This document shows positions 1 through 7,371 of a stretch of DNA of 35,333 nt, piece after piece. The translations under genes and the position numbers were made by a program. Position 1 is the first letter of the stretch; the number at the start of each line of letters is the position of its first letter. The DNA comes from CAYRML01 sp964425485 (GTDB taxonomy: Bacteria; Bacillota; Dehalobacteriia; UBA4068): NCBI GenBank assembly GCA_964425485.1, contig CAYRML010000009.1:1-35333 (forward strand), given 5' to 3'. The notes beneath the pieces are model-generated. The model saw nothing but the letters and a program-made list of their open reading frames with translations, did not search any database and had not been told where the DNA came from.

Positions 1-393
1 CGCAAACTGATTATCCACATTCCAAGTCAGGCCCAAAAAGCGCAGGCCCCGATCAAAAAAGAGCGGCAACAGCGATTCCCGGTTGCCCAAAAAGCCTCCG
101 CCCTCAGCTCCTAAAAGCAATTTTGCGCCCCGCTCCGATAGCTGCTCTTTGTATAAAAGCGGCTCCACCAGGTCCGTATTGGCCTTAAGGTCGCGCCGCA
201 GCCGCACCCACATATCCACCATTTCCCGCAGCTGGCAATCAGCATGGTCCTCCGGATGAATAAAGACGGCAAAAAAGGCCACATTCAAGTATTGTTGCAG
301 CCGCAGCAGATCACAATGGCTATCCGTTAAAGAACGCAAAGAGGGCTGCCGGCGCAACAAAAGTGCCGTATCCAAATGAGCGTCAATGATCAT
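1..393 (-). CDS. Peptidase family M19 (membrane/renal dipeptidase-like), partial
   Basis: The first 131 residues of a zinc dipeptidase; the C-terminal part lies beyond the left edge. Visible family marks are the N-terminal metal motif IIDAHLDT (His6, Asp8), GAEGGG with the bridging-metal Glu97, and GLTWN near residue 121. M19 enzymes cleave dipeptides, often D-amino-acid containing, with a binuclear zinc site. The ATG overlaps the spoVS stop codon (ATGA), and GGAGG lies 7 nt upstream inside spoVS, so translation is probably coupled. The substrate cannot be told from this fragment. The family call is firm. Confidence 0.85.
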   Translation of the reverse strand, partial: MIIDAHLDTALLLRRQPSLRSLTDSHCDLLRLQQYLNVAFFAVFIHPEDHADCQLREMVDMWVRLRRDLKANTDLVEPLLYKEQLSERGAKLLLGAEGGGFLGNRESLLPLFFDRGLRFLGLTWNVDNQFA

Positions 394-689
394 CTTCTGG
401 CCTCCACTATCAGCTTGATGGCCGTACGCTCCTGCCCATTGACAGTCACGTCGGCAAAAGAAGGTATGCAATACAATTCCAACCCGGCCGGAGCCATAAA
501 CCCCCTGGCTATAGCCACAGCCTTGATGGCCTGATTGACGGCGCCGGCGCCGATGGTCTGCATTTCCACCGAACCTCTTTCCCGCAAAATCGCCGCCAAA
601 GCACCTGCTACGGAATTTGGTGCAGATTTGGCGGAAACGCGTAGGGTTTCCATGCCATAAACATTATCATTAATCGTGCTTCGTTCCAT
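390..689 (-). CDS. spoVS: Stage V sporulation protein S
   Basis: A 99-residue protein. From residue 13 it matches the roughly 86-residue SpoVS family closely (METLRVSAKSAPNSVAGALA, then GAGAVNQAIKAVAIARGF and ERTAIKLIVE). SpoVS is a small Alba-like protein that affects sporulation and septation in Bacillus, but it is also widespread in non-spore-formers, so it does not prove sporulation here. I chose the upstream ATG at 689 because GGGAGGA lies 8 nt before it, while Met13 has no ribosome binding site; this adds 12 residues to the usual form. A TATAAT-like box (713-718) without a good -35 lies upstream. The gene follows ymdB after 64 bp and overlaps the dipeptidase start. Confidence 0.93.
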   Translation of the reverse strand: MERSTINDNVYGMETLRVSAKSAPNSVAGALAAILRERGSVEMQTIGAGAVNQAIKAVAIARGFMAPAGLELYCIPSFADVTVNGQERTAIKLIVEARR

Positions 690-753
690 AAAAGCATCCT
701 CCCGGCAATAAAATTATATAAATCTATATGCCGAAAGAAGGCAAAAAACACCT

Positions 754-1539
754 TTATAAAGCCGGCTCGAAAAAATTTATCAAGTGCATATCGCGGGCCC
801 GGCCCTCCTCATCGATCTCGATGACCACGCCGTTGAACTGCAAATCACCGCGCGCCGGTTCAAAGCGCACCGGCGTCTGGGTCAGCATCTTCTTGATGAT
901 GATATCCTTATCCACGCCCAGCACAGAGTCACGCGGGCCGGTCATGCCGGCATCGGAGAGAAAGGCTGTGCCGCGGGGCAAGATACGCGCATCATTGGTC
1001 TGCACATGAGTATGGGTACCAACCACAGCACTGACCCGGCCATCCAGATACCAGGCCAAAGCCATCTTTTCTGAGGTAGCCTCGGCATGAAAATCGATGA
1101 AGATACAGGGCGTGATCGACCTCACTTCCTCCAGCATGCGCTCCATGGCCACAAAGGGACAGTCGGCCGGCGGCATATAGATTCGGCCCACAATATTGCT
1201 GACGGCCAGCTTTTGGCCATTGGCCAAGCTGTAGATACGCCAGGGCTGGCCTGGCAAAGAGGCGGCAAAATTAGCCGGCCGCACCAGGCGCTGGTCATGT
1301 TCGATAAATTGCCAGATATCTTTATTGTCCCACATATGATTACCCATAGTGAAGGCGTCCACGCCCATAGCTGATAAATCCTCCAGGGCTTTGCGGCTGA
1401 TGCCGGTGCCGCCGGAGCTGTTTTCGCCATTGGCGATAGTGAAGTCGATTTCATATTTGTCCAGCAAGCGCGGCAGATGTTTCAGCACTATATGGCGGCC
1501 GGGCGAGGCCACTATATCGCCGATAAATAAAATTCTCAT
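754..1539 (-). CDS. ymdB: YmdB-family metallophosphoesterase
   Basis: A 261-residue calcineurin-like phosphoesterase of the TIGR00282/YmdB family, at the usual length. Metal-binding motifs in order are FIGDIVASPGR (Asp8), ANGENSSGGTG (Glu39, Asn40), GNHMWDN (Asn67, His68), IDFHAEATSEK and GTHTHVQT. B. subtilis YmdB hydrolyses 2',3'-cyclic nucleotides and affects biofilm and RNase Y-linked processes. It lies just downstream of rny, the common Bacillota order, but is separated from it by an intrinsic terminator and has its own -10-like box at 1564-1569. AAAGGAG lies 6 nt before the ATG. Confidence 0.93.
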   Translation of the reverse strand: MRILFIGDIVASPGRHIVLKHLPRLLDKYEIDFTIANGENSSGGTGISRKALEDLSAMGVDAFTMGNHMWDNKDIWQFIEHDQRLVRPANFAASLPGQPWRIYSLANGQKLAVSNIVGRIYMPPADCPFVAMERMLEEVRSITPCIFIDFHAEATSEKMALAWYLDGRVSAVVGTHTHVQTNDARILPRGTAFLSDAGMTGPRDSVLGVDKDIIIKKMLTQTPVRFEPARGDLQFNGVVIEIDEEGRARDMHLINFFEPAL

Positions 1540-1563
1540 AGCGTTCTCCTTTGCTCTGAGCTT

Positions 1564-1569
1564 ATTATA
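1564..1569 (-). promoter_or_regulatory. Putative -10 element for the ymdB-spoVS-dipeptidase unit
   Basis: A perfect TATAAT on the minus strand, 25 nt before the ymdB start. The -35 position (about 17 bp upstream) is only T-rich and falls in the U-tract of the rny terminator, so the promoter may be weak or read-through may contribute. Confidence 0.4.
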
Positions 1570-1582
1570 CCAAATTTTCCGG

Positions 1583-1618
1583 TAAATAAAAAGCGGCGTT
1601 CCGCAAAGAACGCCGCTT
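1583..1618 (-). terminator. Intrinsic terminator after rny
   Basis: A perfect 11-bp stem (1591-1601 with 1608-1618, arm AAGCGGCGTTC) and 6-nt loop, followed on the minus strand by TTTTTATTT. It begins 12 nt after the rny stop codon. Confidence 0.93.
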
Positions 1619-1630
1619 GGCTAAAGCGAT

Positions 1631-3163
1631 TTATTTGGCATAGTCCACAACTCTGGTTTCGCGCACAACTACAACCTTGATCTGGCCGGGATATTCCAGC
1701 TCGGATTCAATCTTTTTCACGATATCGCGAGCAAAACGCACGGCCGTGAGGTCGTCGATTTTGTCCGGCTTGACCAAAATGCGGATTTCGCGGCCGGCTT
1801 GAATGGCGAAGGATTTTTCCACGCCTTCAAAGGAGTCGGCAATCTCTTCGAGCTTTTGCAAGCGCTTGATATAATATTCCAAAGTTTCGCGTCTGGCGCC
1901 GGGCCTAGCGGCAGAAACCGCATCGGCAGCCTGCACCAGGGCAGCTTCCAAGCTGCTGACCTCCACATCGCCATGGTGGGCGGCAATGGCATGTATGACT
2001 TCATCCGATTCCTTATACCTCTTGGCCAAATCAGCACCAATAGCGGCATGGGGCCCTTCGACTTCATGGTCGACGGCTTTGCCCAGGTCATGCAAAAGGC
2101 CAGCTCTTTTGGCCAAAGTCACGTCCGCGCCCAGCTCGGCAGCCATCAATCCTGCCAAATGAGCAACTTCCGTGGAATGTTTAAGTACGTTTTGGCCATA
2201 GCTGGTACGGAATTTGAGGCGGCCCAAAAGCTTGATCAGCTCATTATGCAGGCCATGCACACCCGTTTCGAAGGTGGCTTGTTCGCCTTCATCCCAGATT
2301 TTCTGTTCCACTTCTTTTTTGGCTTTTTCCACCATTTCCTCAATACGAGCGGGGTGGATACGGCCGTCTAAGATCAATTTTTCCAAAGCGATGCGCGCAA
2401 CTTCTCTGCGGCAGGGATCAAAGCCGGAAAGAATAACCGCCTCCGGCGTATCGTCGATGATCAGGTCGATGCCGGTCATAGTTTCCAAGGTGCGGATATT
2501 GCGCCCTTCACGGCCGATGATACGGCCTTTCATTTCCTCATTGGGCAAAGCCACAACAGAAACCGTAGTTTCCGCCACATGATCCGAGGCCACACGCTGG
2601 ATGGCGGAGGCCACGATCTCGCGCGCTCTTTTTTCCCCTTCTTCCTTAGCCTGATTTTCTATATCACGAATAAGGATATTGGCTTCATGCTGCACTTCGC
2701 TTTCTATGCTGTTTAAGAGTATCTGTTTTGCCTCGCCGGCTGTGATGCCGGAAATAGATTCCAATTCCTGGATTTTTTGCCGCTGCAAATCTTCGATTGC
2801 GGCCAGTTTATCTTCTGCTTCCTGGTCTTTTCTTTTGATGGCCTCCTCTTTTTTTTCTATGGAATCAAGCTTGCGGTCCAAAGTTTCTTCTTTTTGCTGC
2901 ATGCGTTTCTCCTGACGGGAGATCTCATTGCGGCGCTCTTTATTATCTCTGTCCATCTCCACACGCAGAGCATGTATTTCTTCTTTGGCCTCGATCAAGG
3001 CCTCTTTATTCTTGGATTCGGCTTCCCTTTTAGCGTCTATGATGATCTTGGCAGCAGCTTCTTCCGCCGACTTTATTTTGGATTCGGCTACGCCTTTGCG
3101 AATGCAATAGCCGACTACAATACCTATAATAAGTCCGATAGCTATATAAAGAATGGTCATCAT
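1631..3163 (-). CDS. rny: Ribonuclease Y
   Basis: A 510-residue membrane-anchored endoribonuclease that initiates mRNA decay. Segments in order are one N-terminal transmembrane helix (about 3-20), a long charged coiled coil (about 25-190), a KH RNA-binding domain with GRIIGREGRN (213-222), and an HD domain with His329, HDLG (358-361) and HH at 396-397. The length is typical (about 510-520). Two adjacent ATGs are possible. GGAGG is 4 nt from the first (3163) and 7 nt from the second (3160), so the second may be the real start. The gene has a 301-bp hairpin-rich region in front and its own terminator behind. Confidence 0.97.
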   Translation of the reverse strand: MMTILYIAIGLIIGIVVGYCIRKGVAESKIKSAEEAAAKIIIDAKREAESKNKEALIEAKEEIHALRVEMDRDNKERRNEISRQEKRMQQKEETLDRKLDSIEKKEEAIKRKDQEAEDKLAAIEDLQRQKIQELESISGITAGEAKQILLNSIESEVQHEANILIRDIENQAKEEGEKRAREIVASAIQRVASDHVAETTVSVVALPNEEMKGRIIGREGRNIRTLETMTGIDLIIDDTPEAVILSGFDPCRREVARIALEKLILDGRIHPARIEEMVEKAKKEVEQKIWDEGEQATFETGVHGLHNELIKLLGRLKFRTSYGQNVLKHSTEVAHLAGLMAAELGADVTLAKRAGLLHDLGKAVDHEVEGPHAAIGADLAKRYKESDEVIHAIAAHHGDVEVSSLEAALVQAADAVSAARPGARRETLEYYIKRLQKLEEIADSFEGVEKSFAIQAGREIRILVKPDKIDDLTAVRFARDIVKKIESELEYPGQIKVVVVRETRVVDYAK

Positions 3164-3197
3164 TTCACCTCCATATATTTTAGATTTTTATAGCTAG

Positions 3198-3228
3198 AAA
3201 AAGAATAAACCGAGCGGAAGCTCGGTTT
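3198..3228 (-). terminator. Terminator-like hairpin in front of rny
   Basis: A 9-bp perfect stem (3207-3215 with 3220-3228, arm AAACCGAGC) and 4-nt loop, followed on the minus strand by ATTCTTTTTC. It lies about 45 nt before the rny start. It could end recA-recX transcription, or act as an attenuator if rny is transcribed from the candidate promoter at 3286-3314. Confidence 0.7.
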
Positions 3229-3285
3229 CAAAATACAGCGATGCGCTACAAAAAGCAGGCTTTTTGCTAAAAATCATATCATTTA

Positions 3286-3314
3286 TATATAGTAAAAGGA
3301 TAAAACCTCCACAA
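3286..3314 (-). promoter_or_regulatory. Candidate promoter upstream of rny
   Basis: TTGTGG (3309-3314), a 17-bp spacer and TATATA (3286-3291) on the minus strand. If used, the transcript would cross the hairpin at 3198-3228 before reaching rny. An alternative is TATAAA at about 3187-3192, which has no -35 partner. Confidence 0.35.
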
Positions 3315-3364
3315 AACTTACGAGATATATATAAATGATGCATGCTGCATCACGATCCTAAAAA

Positions 3365-3402
3365 ATTCCTCAAAGAATTACTAAAAGCATTCCTCAAAGA
3401 AT
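3365..3402. repeat. Tandem 14-bp near-palindromic repeat
   Basis: The 14-mer ATTCCTCAAAGAAT occurs at 3365-3378 and 3389-3402. Each copy has inverted ends (ATTC/GAAT). The copy nearer rny is followed on the minus strand by a run of T, so it could serve as a weak terminator for recX. Confidence 0.65.
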
Positions 3403-3464
3403 ATATCTAAAACCACTTCCTAATGTATCTATTTTATTATCTGAAGAGGCATTTGTCAATAAAA

Positions 3465-3986
3465 TTATTGTTCAGAATCAACATTTTTAATGGCGGACAT
3501 GACTTTTTCCATGGCAAAACCTTTGGCCGCTAAACGCTTGGCCAGCCGCAGCCAAAAACGCCGGTCCGCCTGATCCTGTGGTGGCTTATGCCAAAGCTCC
3601 TTAGCGATAAGGGCCGATAAAACCTCCATCTGCTTTTCCTCATCATAGAAAAGCAGCAGCCCTTCCTCCACCAAGGCAGGCTCCACGCCTTTTTGTAGAA
3701 GTTCCTGCTCCACCACAAAAGGACCACGCGCCGACAGCTCCTGCCGATAAAAGATCCATTCCTCAACCATTTTGCGCTCATTGATATAGCCTTTTTGACA
3801 AAATTCCTCGATCATCTCATCCAGACAAAATTGTAGCTCCTGCTCTTGTTCGGGACAAAGCCTGGGCGCTAATTTCTGCCGTAGCCCGGCCGCCGCATAG
3901 TGCTTTTTGGCCAACGCAGACAAAGCAGCAGCCCGAACTTCTTGCGGGCTGCCGAGAAATTTTTGTTTTCTTTGCCAATTATTCAT
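3465..3986 (-). CDS. recX: RecX-type regulatory protein
   Basis: A 173-residue all-helical protein with the repeated three-helix pattern of RecX: an AALSALAKKHYAAAGLRQKL segment, then CQKGYINERKMVEEW near residue 65, then LLQKGV and LAAKGF repeats. RecX binds RecA filaments and modulates their activity. It begins 14 nt after the recA stop, with AGGTG 5 nt before the ATG, so it is co-transcribed with recA under the same SOS-type promoter. The sequence is diverged, as is usual for RecX; position and length support the call. Confidence 0.87.
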   Translation of the reverse strand: MNNWQRKQKFLGSPQEVRAAALSALAKKHYAAAGLRQKLAPRLCPEQEQELQFCLDEMIEEFCQKGYINERKMVEEWIFYRQELSARGPFVVEQELLQKGVEPALVEEGLLLFYDEEKQMEVLSALIAKELWHKPPQDQADRRFWLRLAKRLAAKGFAMEKVMSAIKNVDSEQ

Positions 3987-4000
3987 AAAAACACCTGCTA

Positions 4001-5041
4001 TTAAGCATTAGTAGATGCTTCTTCCTCCTTAACGGTACCCACTTCCAAAAGCGGTACATCTGCTGCCTTGGCCCTGATCTGTTCTTCGATTTCCTGCAAA
4101 GCCTCCGGATTTTTTTGCAGATAATCCTTGGCATTTTCCCGGCCTTGGCCGATGCGCTCACTTTTATAGGAATACCAGGAGCCGGCCTTTTCCACGATTT
4201 TCAGTTCCGCCGCGATATCCAGGATATTGCCTTCTTTGGAGATGCCTTTGCCATACATAATATCAAATTCCGCCTGTTTGAAGGGCGGAGCCAATTTGTT
4301 TTTCACCACTTTGACCTTGGTGCGATTGCCGATGATCTCCGTGCCTTGTTTGATAGAGTCGCCGCGGCGCACCTCGATCCTGACGGAGGCATAGAACTTC
4401 AACGCACGACCGCCGGATGTGGTTTCCGGGTTGCCATAGACCACGCCCACTTTTTCCCTGATCTGATTGATGAAGATGATGGTGGTATTGGATTTGCTAA
4501 CAGCGCCGGTCAGTTTGCGCAAAGCCTGCGACATCAAGCGGGCTTGCAGGCCCACATGTGGGTCGCCCATGCCGCCCTCGATTTCCTGACGGGGCACCAA
4601 AGCGGCCACGGAATCCACCACCACCAGCTCGACAGCATTGCTTCTGACTAGGGCTTCGGTAATTTCCAAGGCCTGTTCGCCGGTATCGGGCTGAGAGATA
4701 AGCAGCTGGGCCGTATCCACACCCAGATTTTTGGCATATTTGGGGTCCAGAGCATGCTCGGCATCGATGAAAGCGACCGTGCCGCCCCTTTTCTGAGCTT
4801 CCGCCACCACATGCAGGGCCACTGTGGTCTTACCGGAAGATTCCGGCCCATAGATTTCCACTATGCGGCCTCTGGGTATGCCGCCCACGCCCAAAGCGAT
4901 GTCCAGGGCCAGAGAACCGCTGGGTATAACCTCTATATCAGAATTGCCGGCAGCTTCGCCCAGGCGCATGATGGCGCCTTTACCGAATTGCTTCTCGATC
5001 TGGGCCAATGCCGCATCCAAAGCATCCTTTTTTTCCGCCAT
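4001..5041 (-). CDS. recA: Recombinase A
   Basis: A 346-residue RecA. Walker A is GPESSGKT (65-72), Walker B is LVVVDS (Asp143), followed by the L1/L2 DNA-binding loop regions and the highly conserved FINQIREKVGVVYGNPET stretch. It forms filaments on single-stranded DNA for strand exchange and stimulates LexA self-cleavage. The acidic C-terminal tail is present. AAGGAGG lies 7 nt before the ATG. A strong promoter and a LexA-type box sit directly upstream, and recX follows after 14 nt. Confidence 0.99.
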   Translation of the reverse strand: MAEKKDALDAALAQIEKQFGKGAIMRLGEAAGNSDIEVIPSGSLALDIALGVGGIPRGRIVEIYGPESSGKTTVALHVVAEAQKRGGTVAFIDAEHALDPKYAKNLGVDTAQLLISQPDTGEQALEITEALVRSNAVELVVVDSVAALVPRQEIEGGMGDPHVGLQARLMSQALRKLTGAVSKSNTTIIFINQIREKVGVVYGNPETTSGGRALKFYASVRIEVRRGDSIKQGTEIIGNRTKVKVVKNKLAPPFKQAEFDIMYGKGISKEGNILDIAAELKIVEKAGSWYSYKSERIGQGRENAKDYLQKNPEALQEIEEQIRAKAADVPLLEVGTVKEEEASTNA

Positions 5042-5067
5042 GATCTTGCCTCCTTTACACCAACAAA

Positions 5068-5081
5068 CGAATATATGTTCG
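5068..5081 (-). promoter_or_regulatory. SOS (LexA) box at recA
   Basis: On the minus strand the site reads CGAACATATATTCG. The Bacillus-type SOS box is GAAC-N4-GTTC; this site matches with one changed base in the second half. It lies just downstream of the recA -10 box, over the expected transcription start, where a repressor would block initiation. lexA itself is not in the window. Confidence 0.75.
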
Positions 5082-5085
5082 ATTC

Positions 5086-5114
5086 ATTATACAATGCTTT
5101 CCACAGTTTGACAA
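5086..5114 (-). promoter_or_regulatory. recA promoter
   Basis: TTGTCA (5109-5114), a 17-bp spacer and TATAAT (5086-5091) on the minus strand. The -35 begins 4 bp after the stop codon of the upstream gene. The SOS box follows 4 bp after the -10. Confidence 0.85.
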
Positions 5115-5117
5115 GCC

Positions 5118-5621
5118 CTATTTATACTCATGTGCCAGCTTGGCATAGCTTTCAGCATGGGCCTTCAGAGCCTTTTCTCTTTCTTCATCCAAGGTCTTTA
5201 CCACTTTGCCCGGCACACCGACCACCAGTGAATAGGGCGGAATCTGCTTATTTTCCCCCACCACGCAACCGGCGCCAACGATACTGCCATGGCCGATAAC
5301 GGCGCCATCCAGCACCACCGCACCCATGCCGATTAGGCAATTATCCTCCACCGTACAGGCATGGATGACGGCATTATGCCCCACCACCACATTATTGCCG
5401 ATGATGGCCGGCACTTCCAAGCCCACATGGACGGTGCAATTATCCTGGATATTGCTGTTTTGGCCGATGATAACCTCGCCCACATCGCCGCGGATGACGG
5501 CGCTGTGCCAGACGCTGCTACCGCGCCCGATAGTGACGCGACCGATGACGGAGGCGCTGTCGGCCACAAAAACACTGCTATCGATTTGTGGTTCAAAATC
5601 ACAGTACTTTTCTATGCTCAT
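5118..5621 (-). CDS. Gamma-carbonic-anhydrase-like hexapeptide-repeat protein
   Basis: A 167-residue left-handed beta-helix protein of the YrdA/PaaY/gamma-CA group, with repeating (I/V)-G-x4 hexapeptides over roughly residues 25-140. The three zinc ligands of the Cam-type site appear conserved as His65, His82 and His87. Family members bind metal; some hydrate CO2, and many have no proven activity. It starts 15 nt after the proS stop with AAAGGAG 6 nt before the ATG, so it is the last gene of the uppS-proS operon. The fold is secure; enzyme activity is inference. Confidence 0.88.
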   Translation of the reverse strand: MSIEKYCDFEPQIDSSVFVADSASVIGRVTIGRGSSVWHSAVIRGDVGEVIIGQNSNIQDNCTVHVGLEVPAIIGNNVVVGHNAVIHACTVEDNCLIGMGAVVLDGAVIGHGSIVGAGCVVGENKQIPPYSLVVGVPGKVVKTLDEEREKALKAHAESYAKLAHEYK

Positions 5622-5636
5622 GATATTGCTCCTTTC

Positions 5637-7352
5637 TTATTCAGAAGCGACCAGCGCCTCGGTTACCAGCTGGTAAACCGTGTCCACCACCTGTTCCAAC
5701 GGCACATCAACAGCCTCTTTTTCCGTACGCTTCTTCAATTCCACAACCTTGTCCTGCTTGGTCTTTTTGCCTATGGTCAGGCGCAGCGGATAACCGATGA
5801 GATCCGCATCATTGAATTTGACGCCCGGCCTTTCCTTGCGGTCATCCAGTATAACCTCGATGCCCTTGGCCAAAAGCCGGGTATAAATATCTTCGGAGAT
5901 GGCGACTAATTCTTCATCCTTATCGTTGACCGGCACGATCACCACCTGATAGGGGGCGATAGCCATCGGCCAAACGATACCGTTCTCATCATTGCTCTGC
6001 TCGATAACAGCGGCCATGGTGCGGCCCACGCCAATGCCATAGCAGCCCATGACCATGTCCTGCTCCTGCCCGTTCTCATCGATGAAGCGGGCGCCCAAAG
6101 CCTTGCTGTATTTGGTGCGCAGCTTGAAGACCTGGCCCACCTCGATACCCCTGGCCGATAAAAGCGGCCGTCCGCAATGGGGGCAAGGATCGCCGGTCGT
6201 GACCAGGCGGATATCTGCGATTTGCTCTATTTTGTAATCCCGTCCGGGATTTGCATTTTTCAAATGATAGCCGATTTTGGCCGCACCGCAGACATGATTG
6301 CTCATCTGCGCCACCTCTTTATCGGCGATCACAGGCAGTCCTTTGCTTTCCTGCGGCCCCAAAAATCCCGGCACCAGGCCCAGCGCCCGCATCTCCTCAT
6401 CGGAGGCGAAGACCAGATCCAAGCAACCGAGTAGGTTTTGCAGTTTGACCTCGTTGATCTGACGGTCACCGCGGCATAAGACCAGCACCAGCCGGTCATC
6501 GGCCCGATAGCACATGGTTTTTACCACTTGCGAGGTATCGATGCCCAAAAAGGCCGCTACATCATCCACAGAGCTGCAATCAGGAGTGGCAACTTCCTCC
6601 AGAGGCAAAGGCTCGGCCTTAGGCACCGCCTGTGGCTCTACGGCTGCTATCTCGTTGGAGGCGGCATAATCACAGCCACTGCAATAGAGAATCTCGGCCT
6701 CGCCGGATTCGGCCAGGGCCATAAATTCGTGACTGCCGGAGCCGCCGATAGCGCCGCTGTCGGCTTCCACCGGGCGGAAGTTGAGCCCGCAGCGTCTAAA
6801 GAGCTTGCTATAAGCTTCATATAAAGTGCGATAGCTGATATCCAGCGCCGCTTCGTCCCGATCGAAGGAATACATATCCTTCATCACGAATTCGCGGCCG
6901 CGCATGAGCCCGAAGCGGGGGCGCCGCTCGTCGCGGAATTTGGTCTGGATCTGATAGATACGCTGGGGCAATTGCTTATAAGAGCGGATATCGTTCTTGA
7001 CCAGCGTAGTGATTATCTCCTCATGGGTAGGTCCAAGGCAAAAATCCCGTCCGTGGCGGTCCTTGAGGCGGAACAGCTCGTCACCATAGACGTCCCAGCG
7101 ACCGGATTGCTGCCAGACTTCGGCCGGTTGCAGCGCCGGCATAAATATCTCCTGACCGCCGACAGCATCCATCTCCTCGCGGATTATCCGCATGATCTTT
7201 TTCATCACCCGCCAGGAAAGCGGCAAATAGGAATAGATGCCGGCGGCGGTTTTATGTAGCATACCGGCGCGCAGCATCAGCTGATGGCTGATGACCTCGG
7301 CCTCCGCGGGTGTTTCTCTCAAAGTTGGTGCATATAACTGACTGGCTCTCAT
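5637..7352 (-). CDS. proS: Prolyl-tRNA synthetase (bacterial type)
   Basis: A 571-residue class II synthetase, the length of the bacterial form with an inserted editing domain. Motif 2 (TKFRDERRPRFGLMRGREF, about residues 135-155), the YaK-like insertion domain (about 240-380) and the C-terminal anticodon-binding domain are in order. It charges tRNA-Pro with proline and clears mischarged alanine. AGGAGG lies 7 nt before the ATG. It follows ispG after 19 bp, a common Bacillota arrangement, and has no T-box leader because it has no upstream gap. Confidence 0.98.
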   Translation of the reverse strand: MRASQLYAPTLRETPAEAEVISHQLMLRAGMLHKTAAGIYSYLPLSWRVMKKIMRIIREEMDAVGGQEIFMPALQPAEVWQQSGRWDVYGDELFRLKDRHGRDFCLGPTHEEIITTLVKNDIRSYKQLPQRIYQIQTKFRDERRPRFGLMRGREFVMKDMYSFDRDEAALDISYRTLYEAYSKLFRRCGLNFRPVEADSGAIGGSGSHEFMALAESGEAEILYCSGCDYAASNEIAAVEPQAVPKAEPLPLEEVATPDCSSVDDVAAFLGIDTSQVVKTMCYRADDRLVLVLCRGDRQINEVKLQNLLGCLDLVFASDEEMRALGLVPGFLGPQESKGLPVIADKEVAQMSNHVCGAAKIGYHLKNANPGRDYKIEQIADIRLVTTGDPCPHCGRPLLSARGIEVGQVFKLRTKYSKALGARFIDENGQEQDMVMGCYGIGVGRTMAAVIEQSNDENGIVWPMAIAPYQVVIVPVNDKDEELVAISEDIYTRLLAKGIEVILDDRKERPGVKFNDADLIGYPLRLTIGKKTKQDKVVELKKRTEKEAVDVPLEQVVDTVYQLVTEALVASE

Positions 7353-7371
7353 CTTGTTTCCTCCTGATTTT

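Larger units (their letters stand above)
3164..3464. other. Non-coding region between recX and rny
   Basis: AT-rich, with no convincing gene. Read in the transcribed (minus) direction it holds: two copies of a 14-bp repeat (3389-3402 and 3365-3378, 24-bp period) that can each fold weakly and end in a T-run; a perfect 7-bp palindrome with 3-nt loop (3336-3352); a candidate promoter (3286-3314); and a terminator-like hairpin (3198-3228) just before the rny ribosome binding site. A 10-codon reading frame with an AGGA 5 nt upstream starts inside the palindrome; I do not call it a gene. Confidence 0.7.

Noticed and set aside
3338..3370. A 10-codon leader peptide in the rny upstream region
   Set aside because: It has an AGGA 5 nt upstream but no repeated regulatory codons, and part of it lies in a palindrome; it is too short to support.
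7353..7371. T-box or other riboswitch before proS
   Set aside because: Only 19 bp separate ispG from proS, too short for such an element.
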